DNA from: Sclerodactyla briareus
Lineage: Eukaryota > Echinodermata > Holothuroidea > Dendrochirotida > Sclerodactylidae
Direction: 5' to 3'
Length of the DNA: 64,000 bases
NCBI GenBank assembly: GCA_026419785.1
Contig: JAODTK010001443.1
Span: 62,001-126,000, forward strand
Part shown: piece by piece, positions 22,926-35,400 of the stretch
Numbering within the stretch: the stretch's first letter is position 1
Layout of the letters: each line of letters opens with the position of its first letter
Notes under the pieces: model-generated
Told to the model about the DNA's origin: nothing
Seen by the model: the letters and a program-made list of their open reading frames with translations, nothing else
Databases searched by the model: none
Translations under genes and position numbers: made by a program

Positions 22926-23116
22926 TCGCAAGTGATAAATATCTGGGCTTCGTGTGGAGGATATGACAGTATGAGAGAGAACGGTTGCGTCACTGTATGG
23001 TAACACTGATGTGTTGGTTTATGTTGGTTATGCCGCGAAGTGACACGCATGCGCACCGCATACATGCGTACCGCATGCACACACATGCACGTCCGATGTG
23101 CCTATGAAAGGAGAAT

Positions 23117-23170
23117 TAAGGGTCGGTCACACTATAACGATATTTTATCGTTCTGCCAGTCTGCTGCACG
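23117..23170 (+). mobile_element. End of a TTAA-flanked miniature transposon
   Basis: TTAAGGGTCGGTCACACTAT followed by AACGATATTTTATCGTTCTGC resembles the terminal sequence of the element at 52696-53129, read inward from its right end. The other terminus of this copy was not found downstream, so it may be truncated or its right end lost. Confidence 0.5.
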
Positions 23171-23749
23171 ATTTTTCCTAATTCTAGGCTAGGGCGGACA
23201 TTTGTACCAATTGTCATATCAATCGGATGAACCGTCAAAGAGTTATTGCGCTATCACGTCTGACGGCGGCGGTAGAGACGACAACTAACACTTAAAAGTG
23301 TTACGAGGATATACTTAAGCCATGCCGTACCGACAACGAATCCCGCAAAAGGCAGGGATGGAAAAAAAAAATGAAAAAAAAAACATCAAGAAACTTTTTG
23401 GGAACTCACCGTGCCAGCAGGCTTACGAATTCAATGACGTGAAACATGAGCTGAAAGATACGGCACTCTACCTTGTTCCTACAGTCTTGACAGGAGATTC
23501 GTATGTATATACATTATTATATCAACTACGTTAACATGGGCGCTGGAACCGGGGGGACGGGGGGGGGGGAGTCCCCACCAATATTCGAGACTGCTCCCAT
23601 TGACTTTGTGTTTTTCCACACACTATTCCAAAAAAATGGCCATGCCCCCCCCCCCCTCAATATCGGAGACGAATCGGCGCCAATGACTGTAATTAACGTT
23701 CGAGTGTCACCCTAAAACAACCATATCCTCGTTACAACGTTCCTTCCTC

Positions 23750-24010
23750 AAACTCTTCAGAACCTTTCAATTTTGGAGACGTCACGAGCCCGCTAAACTA
23801 ACAAGCTAAGAGGATTTGAAAACATCTCAGCAGGCTGCTGGCATGGGGGACATCTTAACGGATGGAAGTTGGATACATGATATTCAGGATTTTAAGAGGG
23901 ATGTCGTAACGCTGATACGAAATCGTTTGACGGTCGGTTATGTGAGTCACGATATTAGAGGCCCGTCAACGTTTTTATAATGGATTCGTGGCGACTCGGC
24001 ACTGGAGTGT
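23750..24010 (+). repeat. Dispersed repeat R3, copy c (partial)
   Basis: Matches copies a and b in CTAAACTAACAAGC, TAAGAGG.ATGTCG, AAATCGTTTGAC and ATAATGGATTCGTGGCGACT, then similarity stops. It is about 9 kb after copy b. Confidence 0.65.
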
Positions 24011-24067
24011 CTGAGAGGCCATTAACCTATTGCCTAAACTGTGCAGATTCCCTAGGTTCGTTGGTTC

Positions 24068-24140
24068 GTCTGATTATGATGATTATGATGATTATGATTA
24101 TTATGATGATTACTATGATTATTATTATCATAATTATTGA
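24068..24140. repeat. Imperfect (ATT/ATG)n microsatellite
   Basis: About 70 bases of TGATTA and ATTATT variants. Possibly the remains of a LINE or SINE tail, but no body was recognised beside it. Confidence 0.85.
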
Positions 24141-25574
24141 GTATATAGGGTAAAATTCTATATATCGATCCGGAAAATAGAGCCTATTTTTCTTCGAACT
24201 CTCCTCGTGTTGTCCGTGCAATTTTCTTGATATCTTTGGCCTGTTGATACACCATGGCGTGTAGCGCAACATTGGCCTTTGTTCAGTTATTATAAATCGA
24301 ACCGTAATTGGTGATTATTTGTTATCACGCTATAGGCTGGTATTTCTTACCGCAATATATTTTATCCACTACCGAAAACATGTAACACATTGTCTGGCCG
24401 AATGTCAGTCCACATTTCGATAACAACGTTAATTCACACTAGGAAACTTATTTCTCTTCCAGGAACGTGGCGTGATTACACTAATTTGTAATAATCGATG
24501 TTGTCAGGTGATCCAACTCCGACCAGCGAACTCTTCTCTAGAACTCATTGGTTAACCTCTCAGCAAAGTACAAGAATTATGGAGGCGTCTCTTTCGTCAC
24601 CTATGGTGACAATTTGGGCGACTCCCCAGGGGTGAACCTGGGAGGGTCACGACCTCTCCAAATGGGCCTGTCTGCCCATATTACGACATTGATCTCGAAC
24701 AGTCGAGAGGACTCAGTGGGCCTGGGATGGTACCAAAGACGAACAGCACAGTATTAGCACGTGCCAATTGATAGTATATGATAGTAGGGATATAATGTGT
24801 CCGCTAGTTCAAGGAATTTAGAGAAAATGTTCAGCAATGAGATTCGGGAAGACTGGCAATTAATCTGATAGCATGATCTTTGGAGTATCAAAGCGACATC
24901 CTGGCTCTCAGTGACTGTTTGGGTGAATTGCTTTGGCAAATTGTTGTCGCCCTCGACTGTGACTATATGGGGATGAGACGTAAGATATGACCCCCCCCCC
25001 CCCCCCCGAACATACTGGGGGTATACTGGGTGATTTGCAGACTGTTCAGTGTCAGGAGCGGCCGGAAGGGAACATGCCCAGGTTACGGCTTATGAACATC
25101 ACATGGTGAAGCATTACCTAGGCGTCTATTAACCTATGTAATTCTCTCGGGGGGACACATGCCTTACTTGGGTGTAGCGGCCTATAGTCTACACAATCTG
25201 TATTGATGAGTATAGTGCTTAGAGGAATATGGTAAATGAATGTCCCTCCAAAAAAATTAGCTGTGAGCATGACATTCATCATTTCAGTTTTAACTAATAT
25301 ATTGAAGTGGAAGTCGCCCCCTGAAATAGAATGCATTCGTGAATAAATTAGAGAATATAGCAAATCAATAAATGAATCCCTTCAATTAGGAGACATGCCT
25401 GATGTTTTATTCATGCGCAACCCATGGGGGAGTTGACGATGCATTGACGCTGGTTGAGCAACAACAATTCGAGCGGAGCTAGCATCTTCAGTCATGATTA
25501 ATTTTTCATTTGAAATCCACAGGTTCGGGAAGCCAAGTAAGGCTCATCATGGAACCCTGACTGTATTGATCGTA
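24141..25574. other. Unassigned sequence with a doubtful R1 tail
   Basis: Holds a C-run (24991-25007). At 25320-25345 the block ATGCATTCGTGAATAAATTAG matches R1-like sequence near 6240, shown here as CATTCGTGAATAAATTA, at the place predicted by the 10-kb spacing, but the surrounding similarity is weak. No gene recognised. Confidence 0.4.
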
Positions 25575-25745
25575 GATGAGCACCGGCGATAACTCGCCTC
25601 CTTGTTCTCGACCAGTGCTCAGAGATGATATCGAGGCAGGGGTGTAACCTGCTCCCGGAACCGCCATTTTGATTACAGAACCGAAACGACGATCAGTGAA
25701 CTCCAGGAACCGACCACTTTCTCGGCTCCTGCATGGAGGAGCGGA
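25575..25745 (-). repeat. Dispersed repeat R9, minus-oriented copy
   Basis: Reverse complement of the R9 copy at 13665-13825. It keeps GATGAGCACCGGCG, ATATCGAGGC, TGCTCCCGGAAC and GATCAGTGAACTCCAGGA. Confidence 0.75.
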
Positions 25746-27732
25746 AGTTCAACGTAACTGATCACAGCCAACTGACGAGACTTATGGCAAATATCCAGTT
25801 ACAACCCTTTCCACTACATTACAGCGGAACCATGAAGCGAAGACCGAGATCTCGCCCATTAAACTACCAGTGCAGCCACCTAGAGAAAAACGTCATGTGA
25901 CTGCTGAAATTCGAACCGGAACCAGGAATGTTTGTACGTTTCCAAATTCTATTTGGCTTATTTGAACAACAAATTGTGCGGGGGATGGCAACTATAATTG
26001 TACAATTATTCCGTCCCATATTTCACCTCTTCCCCTGGACAAGAGCTTACATACATGAGAGAACTCATAGAATCAACATCTCACAGTCTTCGCAACAGTG
26101 GTTGTCTTTTATATTTCCTATCCGTAGTACTGGTATACATACTACATCTACATAGTTTATTGGGTATTAAGATCTCGCCTTTATAGTTGGCCTACATGAC
26201 TTGTTACACATGTTCGGTCATCCGTACACTTCTAAATTTAATGCTCAGTCAAATGTATACTTCTGAATTTAATTTGGTTCGAACAACCAGCTGTGTGGAG
26301 ATGGAATTACTATTACTATTATTCTGTCGCAGATTTTTTAACCTCTCCCCCTTGAGTTCGAATACATGAGAACTTCCAGAATCAATGAAGGAAATCCGTT
26401 CATCGGCATCACCTGTGGCGCTTTCGCTTTTTTCGTATCAAAACCAGAGGGGATTTGAATTAGTTAGGGAGGGGCAATTCCCGCAATACTGACAGCGGTA
26501 GGCCTATATGGCAGTTGTTCCAGCGACGAGGACAGGCCATGCGTGGCGAATGTCCTATGGTTATGCAATCGAGGGAATTGGCAGACTGCGAGGCTGGAAT
26601 TAGAAGCTCGGGTGAGGCTGGAGGCTCGGGTGAGGCTCGATCCTACGACAGCGTTTGTAAAGAAGAATAGAAACAAGCGGAAAGGAGTTTCGCTAATTGG
26701 AAGTATGTAAATGAGAACACAATTCGGAACATTTGTGGTAATTAAGGGAGCAAGCCTACACCTCGAGAATGTTCATGTCGACAGGCAATTTCTATAAAAA
26801 AAAAGAGGGCCCCGGGCCCAATGCCCAATTTATTTGTAGGCCCCTCTATCACACCGTCATCTTCAGGGTGTGTACGCTTATGCGCTATAGGGCTGCGAAG
26901 CAACAAGAGAATAGGGGATGAATTAGGTTCCCAGATTTATTGGTGGTTAAGTGCATTTTGGGAACACCCACGTGCCGAACGACTGCAGTGACATCACACA
27001 CCACTACACATGTGCGGGTTCCCCTCTCACTCCGTCGCGCTTCATATCAGCGGGTCATCGGTATTTACGACTTTCACGAGGGTTCAAGAATGTTTTCCCA
27101 GGGATGAGAGGTTACCGATGAAGGAGTGAAACTCAATCGTTATGGCTTTCAACGGTGGAGTGCATCCCAACAGAACTGCGAAGTACCAATATAACCGAGT
27201 CGCCGACCTATAGGCCTATGCGAATAGACTGATCACATAAACCCACCGTAAGGCTAAGGCCCTTTCGTTATAGACATCATGGACCATAGGCATACCACAG
27301 TGAAGAGCCTTTGCCATTTTTTTTTAATTACTACGGGGTCGCAAATGCAAACCAGTGAGACATTTGCTCTGATTAGCAGTCAAATGTGGGTCAGGAATAC
27401 ACATTTTCGAGACGGGTTATGGGCAAATCCTCATTTTTCCATACCCTGCACATTTAATTCGGGGGAGAGAGATAGGTACCCCGGGCGCAACTTTTGAAGA
27501 GCGTCCCTCTATGCCCCTAACGACGCCACTGTTCCCTGGAATTCGCAAGCGGCGATTAAAAGGGAAGGCTTTTGTTTTCTATGATGCACATATTTGTTAG
27601 TGCCTCTCTGTCCGTTTAATCTATCAGCCGGCAACGAGGCCGATTCATTCATTAAACGTTGACCATTCAGAGACCTCCACTCAAAATGAATCCAACCTCC
27701 CTATTCTGGGTGGGCGAGGCTCGAAACCGTGA
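25746..27732. other. Unassigned sequence
   Basis: About 2 kb with no recognised gene. A GCTCGGGTGAGGCTG unit is repeated twice near 26606-26638. TAGGCCTA palindromes lie at 26499-26506 and 27211-27218. A GACGCCACTG at about 27521 resembles a hAT-like terminus, but no partner end was found. Confidence 0.4.
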
Positions 27733-28113
27733 GCAATAAGCGACAATGCACTCACCTGGTTTAAATCTTATCTCGAGAATCGGAGCCAGGCTGTTGCTGT
27801 TGATAACAGCCTTTCTGACCCCCTCCCAGTAAAATGTTGGGTTCCACAAGGATCAGTAGCGGGACCCGTGATCTTCACTATGTACACTTCGCCTCTCGAG
27901 GACATAATATCGTCAAATGAAATCCAGTGCATGTCATATGCTGACGACACCCAACTGTATATGTCTATGAACCCCTCCAACCGAAACGAGTGCATTGGGA
28001 AATTGGAGCAATGTCTGGCCGATGTCAAGTCTTGGACGATTGGCAACAAGTTGAAGCTGAATGGCAGCAAACCGATGTTAAGTCGCGCAATTCGAGAACA
28101 ACAGTACCAGTAA
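27733..28113 (+). pseudogene. LINE reverse transcriptase, palm/YADD part
   Basis: Reading from 27733 just after an in-frame TGA (27730-27732), the frame gives SDNALTWFKSYL, a CWVPQGSVAGP motif (normally GVPQGSVLGP, with the first G replaced by W) and MSYADDTQLYM, which contains the catalytic YADD box at about 27938-27949. It then continues through SWTIGNKLKLNGSK, matching the usual W...NKLKLNxxKT element, and ends at TAA 28111-28113. The homologous reading then continues in other frames, so a frameshift separates it from the next piece. Not functional. Confidence 0.88.
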
Positions 28114-28770
28114 CTGATATAAAGATCGGAGATATAAGTGTTAAACCATCATCGTCCAGCTCGTAATCTTGGAGTCATTAGACGATTGCTTATGTATGTC
28201 TGAGCACATTAACAACATTTGTCGTAGTGCAACGTTTGCTATTCGAACATTGGTAGAATTAGGCAGTATCTTGATCAAGCCACTACCGAGAAATTAGTTC
28301 ATGCCTATGTTACATCCCGCCTCGACCAGTGTAACTCACTATTGTAGGGGTTACCCGATTCGCAAATCGCAAAGCTTCAAAGGGTGCAGAATACCGCCGC
28401 CAGATTGGTGAAACGGGCAAAGAGGCATGATAGTATCTCCAATATTCTGAGTGAGTTGCACTGGTTGCCTGTACGACAAAGAATCATTTTTAAAGTTAAC
28501 ATGCTCACCTACAAGATGCTACATGGTTTTGGCCCCGCTTACCTGACAGAGCTCATTACAGCTTAAGTTCCCTCCCGGTCTCTCCGCTCTTCTAACCAAA
28601 ACCTACTGAAACCGCCAACACGTCTGGCCCCGTACTGCCTACGGCCGTCCCTCCTTTATGGAAGCGGCACACACAGAGTGGAACAAACTTCCTCAGCATG
28701 TCAGACTTGCACCATCTTTAGACACTTTAAAATCAAGCTGAAAACTTGCCTTTTCAATCAGTAACTTTGT
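28114..28770 (+). pseudogene. LINE reverse transcriptase, C-terminal part
   Basis: After frameshifts the frame reads NLGVI, CLCMSEHINNICRSATFAIR, then HAYVTSRLDQCNSLL, a TAG where a Tyr codon is expected, GLPDSQIAKLQRVQNTAARL, and LHWLPVRQRIIFKVN (open stretch 28384-28566). This order is characteristic of CR1/L2/RTE-like reverse-transcriptase C-termini. Later pieces (PSRSLRSSNQNLLKPP, FKIKLKTCLFNQ) follow past a stop in the ITA...VPSRS region. Several stops and at least two frameshifts make it a pseudogene. Confidence 0.88.
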
Positions 28771-29972
28771 AATTTGTCCTTCCTTCGGGTTTTATACATT
28801 GTATAGTTTTGTAGTTTTTATTCACTTCTATTCACTGTTCTAATTGTTTTTTACACTCTGCCTCTTGTTGTTTCAGTGGCCTGCTTTGCGTGCTATCTTG
28901 CCACATTCTTTCACTCTAGTACTTGTTGGTTCTTTTACTCCTTTATGGTTTTTATTTTCGTCTTTAATCTTTGTAAAGCGCTTTGAGATCCTCTTGGATT
29001 ATTTGCGCTATATAAAAGCCGTTTTATATTATTATTATTATTAAGCAATAATCGAACATGCGTTAACGTACGTCGTAGTGTTACAACTTAACGACATGCG
29101 CCGTCTACATGCAGATATGATAACCTTCGAATAGCCCGGACCCGTTAAAAATGTCTGCAGAATATGACAACTTCATCAACGTCAATCTTCTATGGCGATC
29201 ATTCCACCCGCTACATAAAATAGATAAATTTGTAATTTGGATAAGTAGAGAAATAAATTTATCATATATAGAAATTGTAAATAAACGCGAGACTAAAGAA
29301 CACATATCGAGCCCGTGCCCCAATTTGTTATACTCTCTAATCATCTCCAATTGTCAGATTGTCTACAGTTACCAGGTAAACATTGCATTTTAGGGGTCGG
29401 TAGGCTACGGAATACCATGACCTATTGGCTACATTTGTCGTAAAAAAGATCGTTTCATGTGGTGTTAACGGTTTTTTTTCCCGAACCACATCCGCAATGA
29501 CCCTGGATGTTTCATTCCTAAATCAAGTTATCGGTAATTTCAAATTGTTATATTCCACCAAGGACAGCCTCCATTGGGTGCCATTACGACTGCTATAATT
29601 TCTTAATAACCCACACTGATTGGCTTATTAATCGTGAACAATGAGAACGGAAACATTTACCTTTTGGGTCTGCCGCTGGGGTCGACGGGGGACCTAGACG
29701 GTCCCATAATCGGTACACCTGGTGTGGTGATGAGGGAGAGGGGGTCAGGGGTCAAGAATGGTATAGAAAAGTAGGTATATATTTCAAATCGGCGTGGCAA
29801 TGTTATCTTTGACTAATCAATTAAAGGGGTACGTTTGTACGCCAGTTTTGTGCAATACACCACTCTGCAGAAATATACTGTAGGTCTATATACGGAGTCG
29901 ATATTTCCTTCCATGCAATTGGAACCAACGTATGTTGAATTTTAGCACTTATTAGAGAGAGTGTCACAAACG

Positions 29973-30000
29973 AGGGAAATGCTGCTCGAAGCATTTCCCT
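29973..30000. repeat. Perfect 11-bp palindrome AGGGAAATGCT type
   Basis: AGGGAAATGCT at 29973-29983 pairs with AGCATTTCCCT at 29990-30000 around GCTCGA. A related imperfect palindrome sits at 45111-45150, sharing AGCATTTCCCTGC. Two copies suggest a small dispersed palindromic element. Confidence 0.8.
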
Positions 30001-31055
30001 GCACAAACTTACCTCCGTATGGATATGGTGAGGAAACAAATATTTCCGTACGTTATACTCTGTTCTCTTATAAACAGTACAATACTGCATACAGTGAGCT
30101 ACCTGGATGGGGGATGCTCCTTAGATTAGATTACATAAAACAATCCGGTGCGAATACTGCCTGCATTTTTAATATACACGGAGCGATTGTTGCTCATTTA
30201 CCGGGGATTAGATTAGTTATTAGACTACAGTTCACCCAGGATGATTGCAAAGTCAATTTTTAAAATATTAGGTTTATAATATTATAATGGATGCATACTC
30301 ATTAGGAGTTATCACGTGATTCCTATCACTTACTGCAGTCCCTTTGGGTTGCCCGGTTTCGGTTGTGTAGACTCGATTGACTACTATGAAGGATATGATA
30401 AACAAAGGATACATGACTGGTATAGTCCATACCCCTTTAAGGAACGATAGTGGATATCCAGCATTTCCACATTTCAATTTCCTCCGCGGTGAACATGATA
30501 GTACCTAACTGTCGCAACCCATTAAAACTGACAAGGTATTTGTGTCAAACCTGATTACGGACCCTACTTCTTATCCTCTGCGCGTTCGATAGAATGAATG
30601 ACGCTCTGCTTGTAAGCTCGAGGTATCGGTTACATTGTTGTTTAGAATAATTTGATTTCATGACGTGGGGACCTAGCCGGGTGTTTGGGAACGACGCATT
30701 GTCTCCCGAGAACACCTGGTTCACCGCCACGCTGGTGACAATTGAGATCTATACGATAGGGTTTTCAACTTGAATGCTATACTGAAAAAATCAGGCAAAG
30801 TAATTCGAAATAACACTTGATGGAATTATTCTAGTAAAGTAGAATATTTTTCATCGAAATAGATTGCTGTTCAGCCAGAGTAAAGCCTGTAATTATCGCA
30901 TTGTGTAATCAATAGCCCAAAGTATATATATTGCAACCACCCCCCCCCCCAACCCACCCCCCCCTCAAAAAAAAAAACACTCGTAAGGGCTCCTCGGTCA
31001 ATAATTCAGTAATAATTTCACTACGGACGTCTTGTAGGACTGTTCGTGCAAGTGT

Positions 31056-31073
31056 CTAATGCATATGCATTAG
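31056..31073. promoter_or_regulatory. Palindromic POU-factor site (MORE-type)
   Basis: CTAATGCATATGCATTAG is a perfect 18-bp palindrome containing ATGCATATGCAT (31059-31070), the published core of the MORE element bound by POU/Oct homodimers. The sequence match is exact; function is inferred only, and no nearby gene was identified. Confidence 0.35.
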
Positions 31074-31909
31074 CTGTATGAACGAGCAACCATACTACTC
31101 AAGTACCACCTTATACCGACTATCGTCAATGTCATGCACCTTGTACCGTGGGCCTAACGTTAGAAAGGGCTAAGTAAATTAGTCGAATTATTTCTAGGCC
31201 TACCTGCTCCATAAATTATTCAACAACGAGAAACCGTGTTCATTTTCAATCAGCGGCGAAAAATGTTTTCCTTATTACCGTTCCCACTCGGGAACTTTCG
31301 CTGCAAAGCAATAAACAGCTTGGAAAACTTCACATTCTCGGCCCTCTCTCACAACTCACTAAGGTCTATTTTCTATATCGTACTATTCATGTTGCCTATT
31401 CTTATCAAATAAGATATTCAAAATAGCAATCATGATAAATTGCAGACTTCTCCGACAGAAATGAATGTTTCGTTCCCACCTGTCAATATTATTAAATTTC
31501 CAGATTCCAGATATTACACAGATATTCGGAGAGAAATGTAAAACTTTAGTATGTTAGTCTAATAAGGTTTCTCGTAGAAGTGTAATTGATTGGCGTGATT
31601 GGCTTCTTTAGATTGTAAAGACGATGACGTAATTGAACAGTTCCCCAAGAGGAAGCTATTGCCATTAACCACTGATATATACCATAGCGAGAAGGCACAA
31701 CTAAGTTGGTTTATTGCAACTAGGTTGAAGAGTGCTAGCTACTTCTTAACCCAAGACTACCTTCTGATCTGGCGGCCTCAGGAGAACCGCGCCAGCGGCC
31801 TGCACTGAGAGCAGATTTAGAACACCATACATTCATATTAGCGTATTGCTATTCGCAGAGCAGACCCTAACAGGGTCTGTCCTGTTTTAGGCAAGTGTTC
31901 GGGCGGGAA

Positions 31910-32480
31910 TATCAGGGGTTGGGGCTGTGACCGCCGCCTCCGCCGCCTCCGCCGCCTCCGCCGTCTCCGGGGCCGTCTCACGGAGCCGTATCCCCCTCGG
32001 CGCTTATTATTATCCGATTGATCTGAATCCTGGTACACATGTTCGCCCTAATGAAATCTCGTATGGGTTCGAAAATGGGCATTACTAGACTGCATTCTGC
32101 TGCACTATATACTGCAGGTTTTACGCGGAAATTAGTCCGAAAGTTAGTCCGATTTACACGAAATTTGGTGTGGTGAAGACAAGGTTGGTCAGATTTTGTC
32201 GGATTCGAACGAAACTTAGTGATGTGGGCTGTTGTTAGTCCTAAACAGTAAACACATGAAGTAATTTCTGAAAGAGGTCAAATTTGCATAAGCCTAATTG
32301 ATGCGATTGTTTTCTAAATTTGTCGTTTTCAAACGAAACTTGGAGGATGTGGACTACAGTTGGTCATCCGAAGTCACCAGGGGTCAAATGGACATGATAG
32401 ATGTGATTTCTCCAAATGAGGTCCACAAATATAATTTATGCGGGGATATATACGTCTGCGGTTCACCCGCCTGCATCTAG
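31910..32480 (+). repeat. GCC-headed AGGTCA-rich repeat, copy F1
   Basis: Begins with a (CCGCCT)n head (31930-31970), continues through a GTACACATGTTCGCCC and GGGTTCGAAAATGGGCA landmark, two internal subunits containing AACGAAACTT, GATGTGG and TACAGTTGGTC, and ends CGTCTGCGGTTCACCCGCC then TGCATCTAG. The same order is seen at 43560-44215 and 52495-53565. No protein is encoded. The 66-codon Arg-rich minus frame is just the GCC repeat read backwards. Confidence 0.75.
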
Positions 32481-35400
32481 TTTATTATGTATATATAACT
32501 CGAGAACCAATAGTTTAGAAGAAAAACCCTCATGCAGAGCTATACTGTATTTCCACTGTCTTCCAGTCACAGAAATTCGAAATAAAACAGACTCATTTAT
32601 AGTACTGCCTATGCAAAATTACCATAATCACATTGCATCATAGCAAGTTGAATCTAGTACTACATGTGATATCTTTCTCAAAACGTCAACGTCGGGCTGC
32701 TGTATTTCCATTTCATTCCCGCATAATTAAGCAGTTTGTTTTATTTGACTTTATCTGAGACTCAACTAACAACGGTACACAAATCACGACTGGGCCAATT
32801 AAAAGTACTGGTCAAAATTGCACATTATTGGACAACGTACACGAATAATGTCCGAGTCGATAGACACAGCGATTAGGATTTGAGATCGCGGAACTGGTCT
32901 GTCGATAGATGAAGTTTTGTGATACGACACAGTCTATGTCACGAATCATATAGTTATCCTCAGAGCGACCCAATCAGCTGGTTCCCCGTCAAAGGTATGG
33001 GATGGCCCACGGCGGGGGCCCACCCACTGATATTTCATGACAACTTCTTAACAGCCGAACATCAATACCGACGCTAAGTTGGCGATTCATGACAGCCCGA
33101 CTAGATTATCCCTGTTATCAATGTTTGTGACGGTGCAGTCTGAGTATCGCGGTTTCTGCGCAACGGGAATCCATCAAGTTTTGTTATAGAATATGGACTA
33201 TCGCATCGGGATGATGTAGACGCCATGGGCGCCATTGGTCGCACAATATGAGGAGGAGGGCGCGACCTTGACTTATTTTAATGTAGGGTAATGTGAGTAT
33301 CTTGTCCCGGAGGCGTCTGCCGAATAACCGTCTCAAAATATATTGGAAGCAGGTAATGGGTCGCAACCCCCAAAGTCAAAGGTTCGCCGGATCGTCAGCG
33401 AGACGGTAGTCTTGTCCAAGAGGCTCCGATTGTTGTTTTCCCGCACCCCTTAATTTAACTCAATTACTTTGTTTTCCACTACGCCACACACAGATTTATA
33501 AACATTCTTTGATCTGTGTCAATCCAAACGTCTTGTCATACTCTTCTGATGGTCACAGGTCAGGTCATGGATATGCATAATCAAACTTCACGTGAGTGCG
33601 AGAACTATAGGCCTAATTACTGCGACATTTACGCGATGCGCAAATGAGAGTGCATCATGGCAACATTACACAGTGAATACTGAATGCAGGATGTTCTAAC
33701 AGTTGCCAGTTACAACGACGCATATTCAAAGAAACGTCCAAACACATGACGTGATTGGCCTCCTCATATCATGAAGATATCTGGTAAAATCTGGACAGTA
33801 TGAAAAGACGACATTATTACTGAGCATCTCACCACTGACATATATTGAAGAGAACGAGAGGGTCCACTATTAGTTGTTGTGTATGACACATCGCCTCGGG
33901 AACAATAACATCTCCCAACGGAGTTAGACTAGCGAGACGGAGACTATCTAATACTGAGAGGTATACCTATACATGGTAACACAGCTACTAACTTGAACGC
34001 GACAATAATTCACAGCAATTTCGTTTCATATGGTCAAATGTGTTGATGACACCCTGGAATCTAATGACCTTTGAAAAGATTCTTGAAATGACCGTAGATG
34101 GGTGTCAGTCAAACATCAGTTGCCTAAACTGTGATTGGTTGCTGAAGATTCCACTATGATGGCCCCCGGGGGGTTGAGGATATCTATGCATGCAGCCGAG
34201 GGGTGATCAAAACAATATTTGAAAATGATACTAGGAATTTTGCCCTTGGGTGATCGAAATGACCATTGGAGAATGTCATCGTCATTCTATCCTAATACTA
34301 ATAAAGATAAATAAAAAAATTCGGAACGTGTCATAGAACTATTCCAGAAAACTCGTTGGTCAGTCTATGACCGAGTGACCCTTCCTGGGAAGCGGCCGCA
34401 CGTCCTGTTTCAGGTTTCATCATTCCTGTTTACCCATCCACCCCCCCCCCCCCCCCCCCTCGTCATTTCCAGAAACAGCGAAATCAATTAACCACTTAGC
34501 TTACCCTGCAATGAGCTATTTGTTCCCTCCTGGAAAATTGAATTCTCCATCACGCAAATTACCATGGTGGTATATTAATCTTACGTCACATTCGCCCAGA
34601 TAGCCTTGAGTGGGCTTCGGGGCGTTAGAGCACTCGGAGTGGCTGCGTGCCTCGTTTTAGATTTTCTCTTTAAATCATTGGTGGGCTTAGCGCCGTGTCC
34701 TGCTACCCTAAAAATATGCCTACAGTACGTCAGACAGTCAGTCCTACACACATTGATGTATGCATAATGCATGAATGAATTAAGAATGCTTTAGGCGATT
34801 CGGGGTTCAAGAAAGAGAATACAGTCGTTCAAACAGGCTGGAATGAACGCATTTTTTCTTTTTCAGAGAAAAAACAAGAACGCAACTCTGCGTAGTTTAT
34901 TCCTTGCCTTTTTTCCTGACATGTTCCCCTTACTCACTATCTCAAACCCTGCTAGATGTGTGTTGCCAACTCAAACTACAACTTGACACAAAACGATCAC
35001 CGGCATCTTTACTAAAGCGCATGAGATGAGATACTTGTTGCTTTTGACCAAGGTCAAAAGTCATCTGAGGGCATTGAAGTGAAATACTGAAAATAAAACT
35101 GGTAAGTACGTATATCTTGAAGAGTGAAGGTAAAGGCACGAGTCATAACCAGCGGGTCCAACGTTTTCCATTCAGTGTGGGAAGTCCCAGCGACCGAAAC
35201 ACTAAGTCAGCAGACTGCAGCAAGGCTAAATGATGAGGATCACGTTAGCGAAAGTTATCACTCATAAGTAACTGGTGTGGTCAAAGCAGATAGATTTAAT
35301 GAAATTGGGCGTTCTTTGAATCGGACGACCACATCATTTACCAATGTGAAAAAATCTCTTTTGTAGGGGTATATGTTGTGGGGAAAGAGAATGCCCCATA

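Larger units (their letters stand above)
27733..29043 (+). mobile_element. 5'-truncated CR1/L2-like LINE with (ATT)n tail
   Basis: The body encodes the distal half of a non-LTR reverse transcriptase (see the two pseudogene pieces), then a 3' UTR. The element ends with GCGCTTTGAGATCCTC, TTTGCGCTATATAAAAG and an (ATT)n microsatellite at about 29027-29043, an arrangement typical of CR1/L2-type LINEs. Upstream of 27733 similarity to a reverse transcriptase stops, and the expected N-terminal palm and endonuclease are absent, so this is a dead-on-arrival 5'-truncated copy. No target-site duplication was identified. Confidence 0.88.
29044..31909. other. Unassigned sequence with small palindromes and a C/A tract
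   Basis: About 2.9 kb with no recognised gene. It contains the hairpin at 29973-30000, the POU-type palindrome at 31056-31073, a C-run followed by an A-run at about 30939-30977, and a TAGGCCTA at 31195-31202. A segment at about 31590-31745 shows faint similarity to 33745-33890 (CCACTGA.ATATA block). Confidence 0.4.

Noticed and set aside
23536-23700. GC-rich inverted-terminus element like the hAT copies
   Set aside because: GGCGC motifs occur at both sides (GGGCGCTGG and GGCGCCAATG), but the termini do not align beyond a few bases and no 8-bp duplication was found.
31838-32038. Arg-rich 66-codon minus frame
   Set aside because: It is the (CCGCCT)n head of repeat F1 read in reverse, giving a run of arginines by composition.
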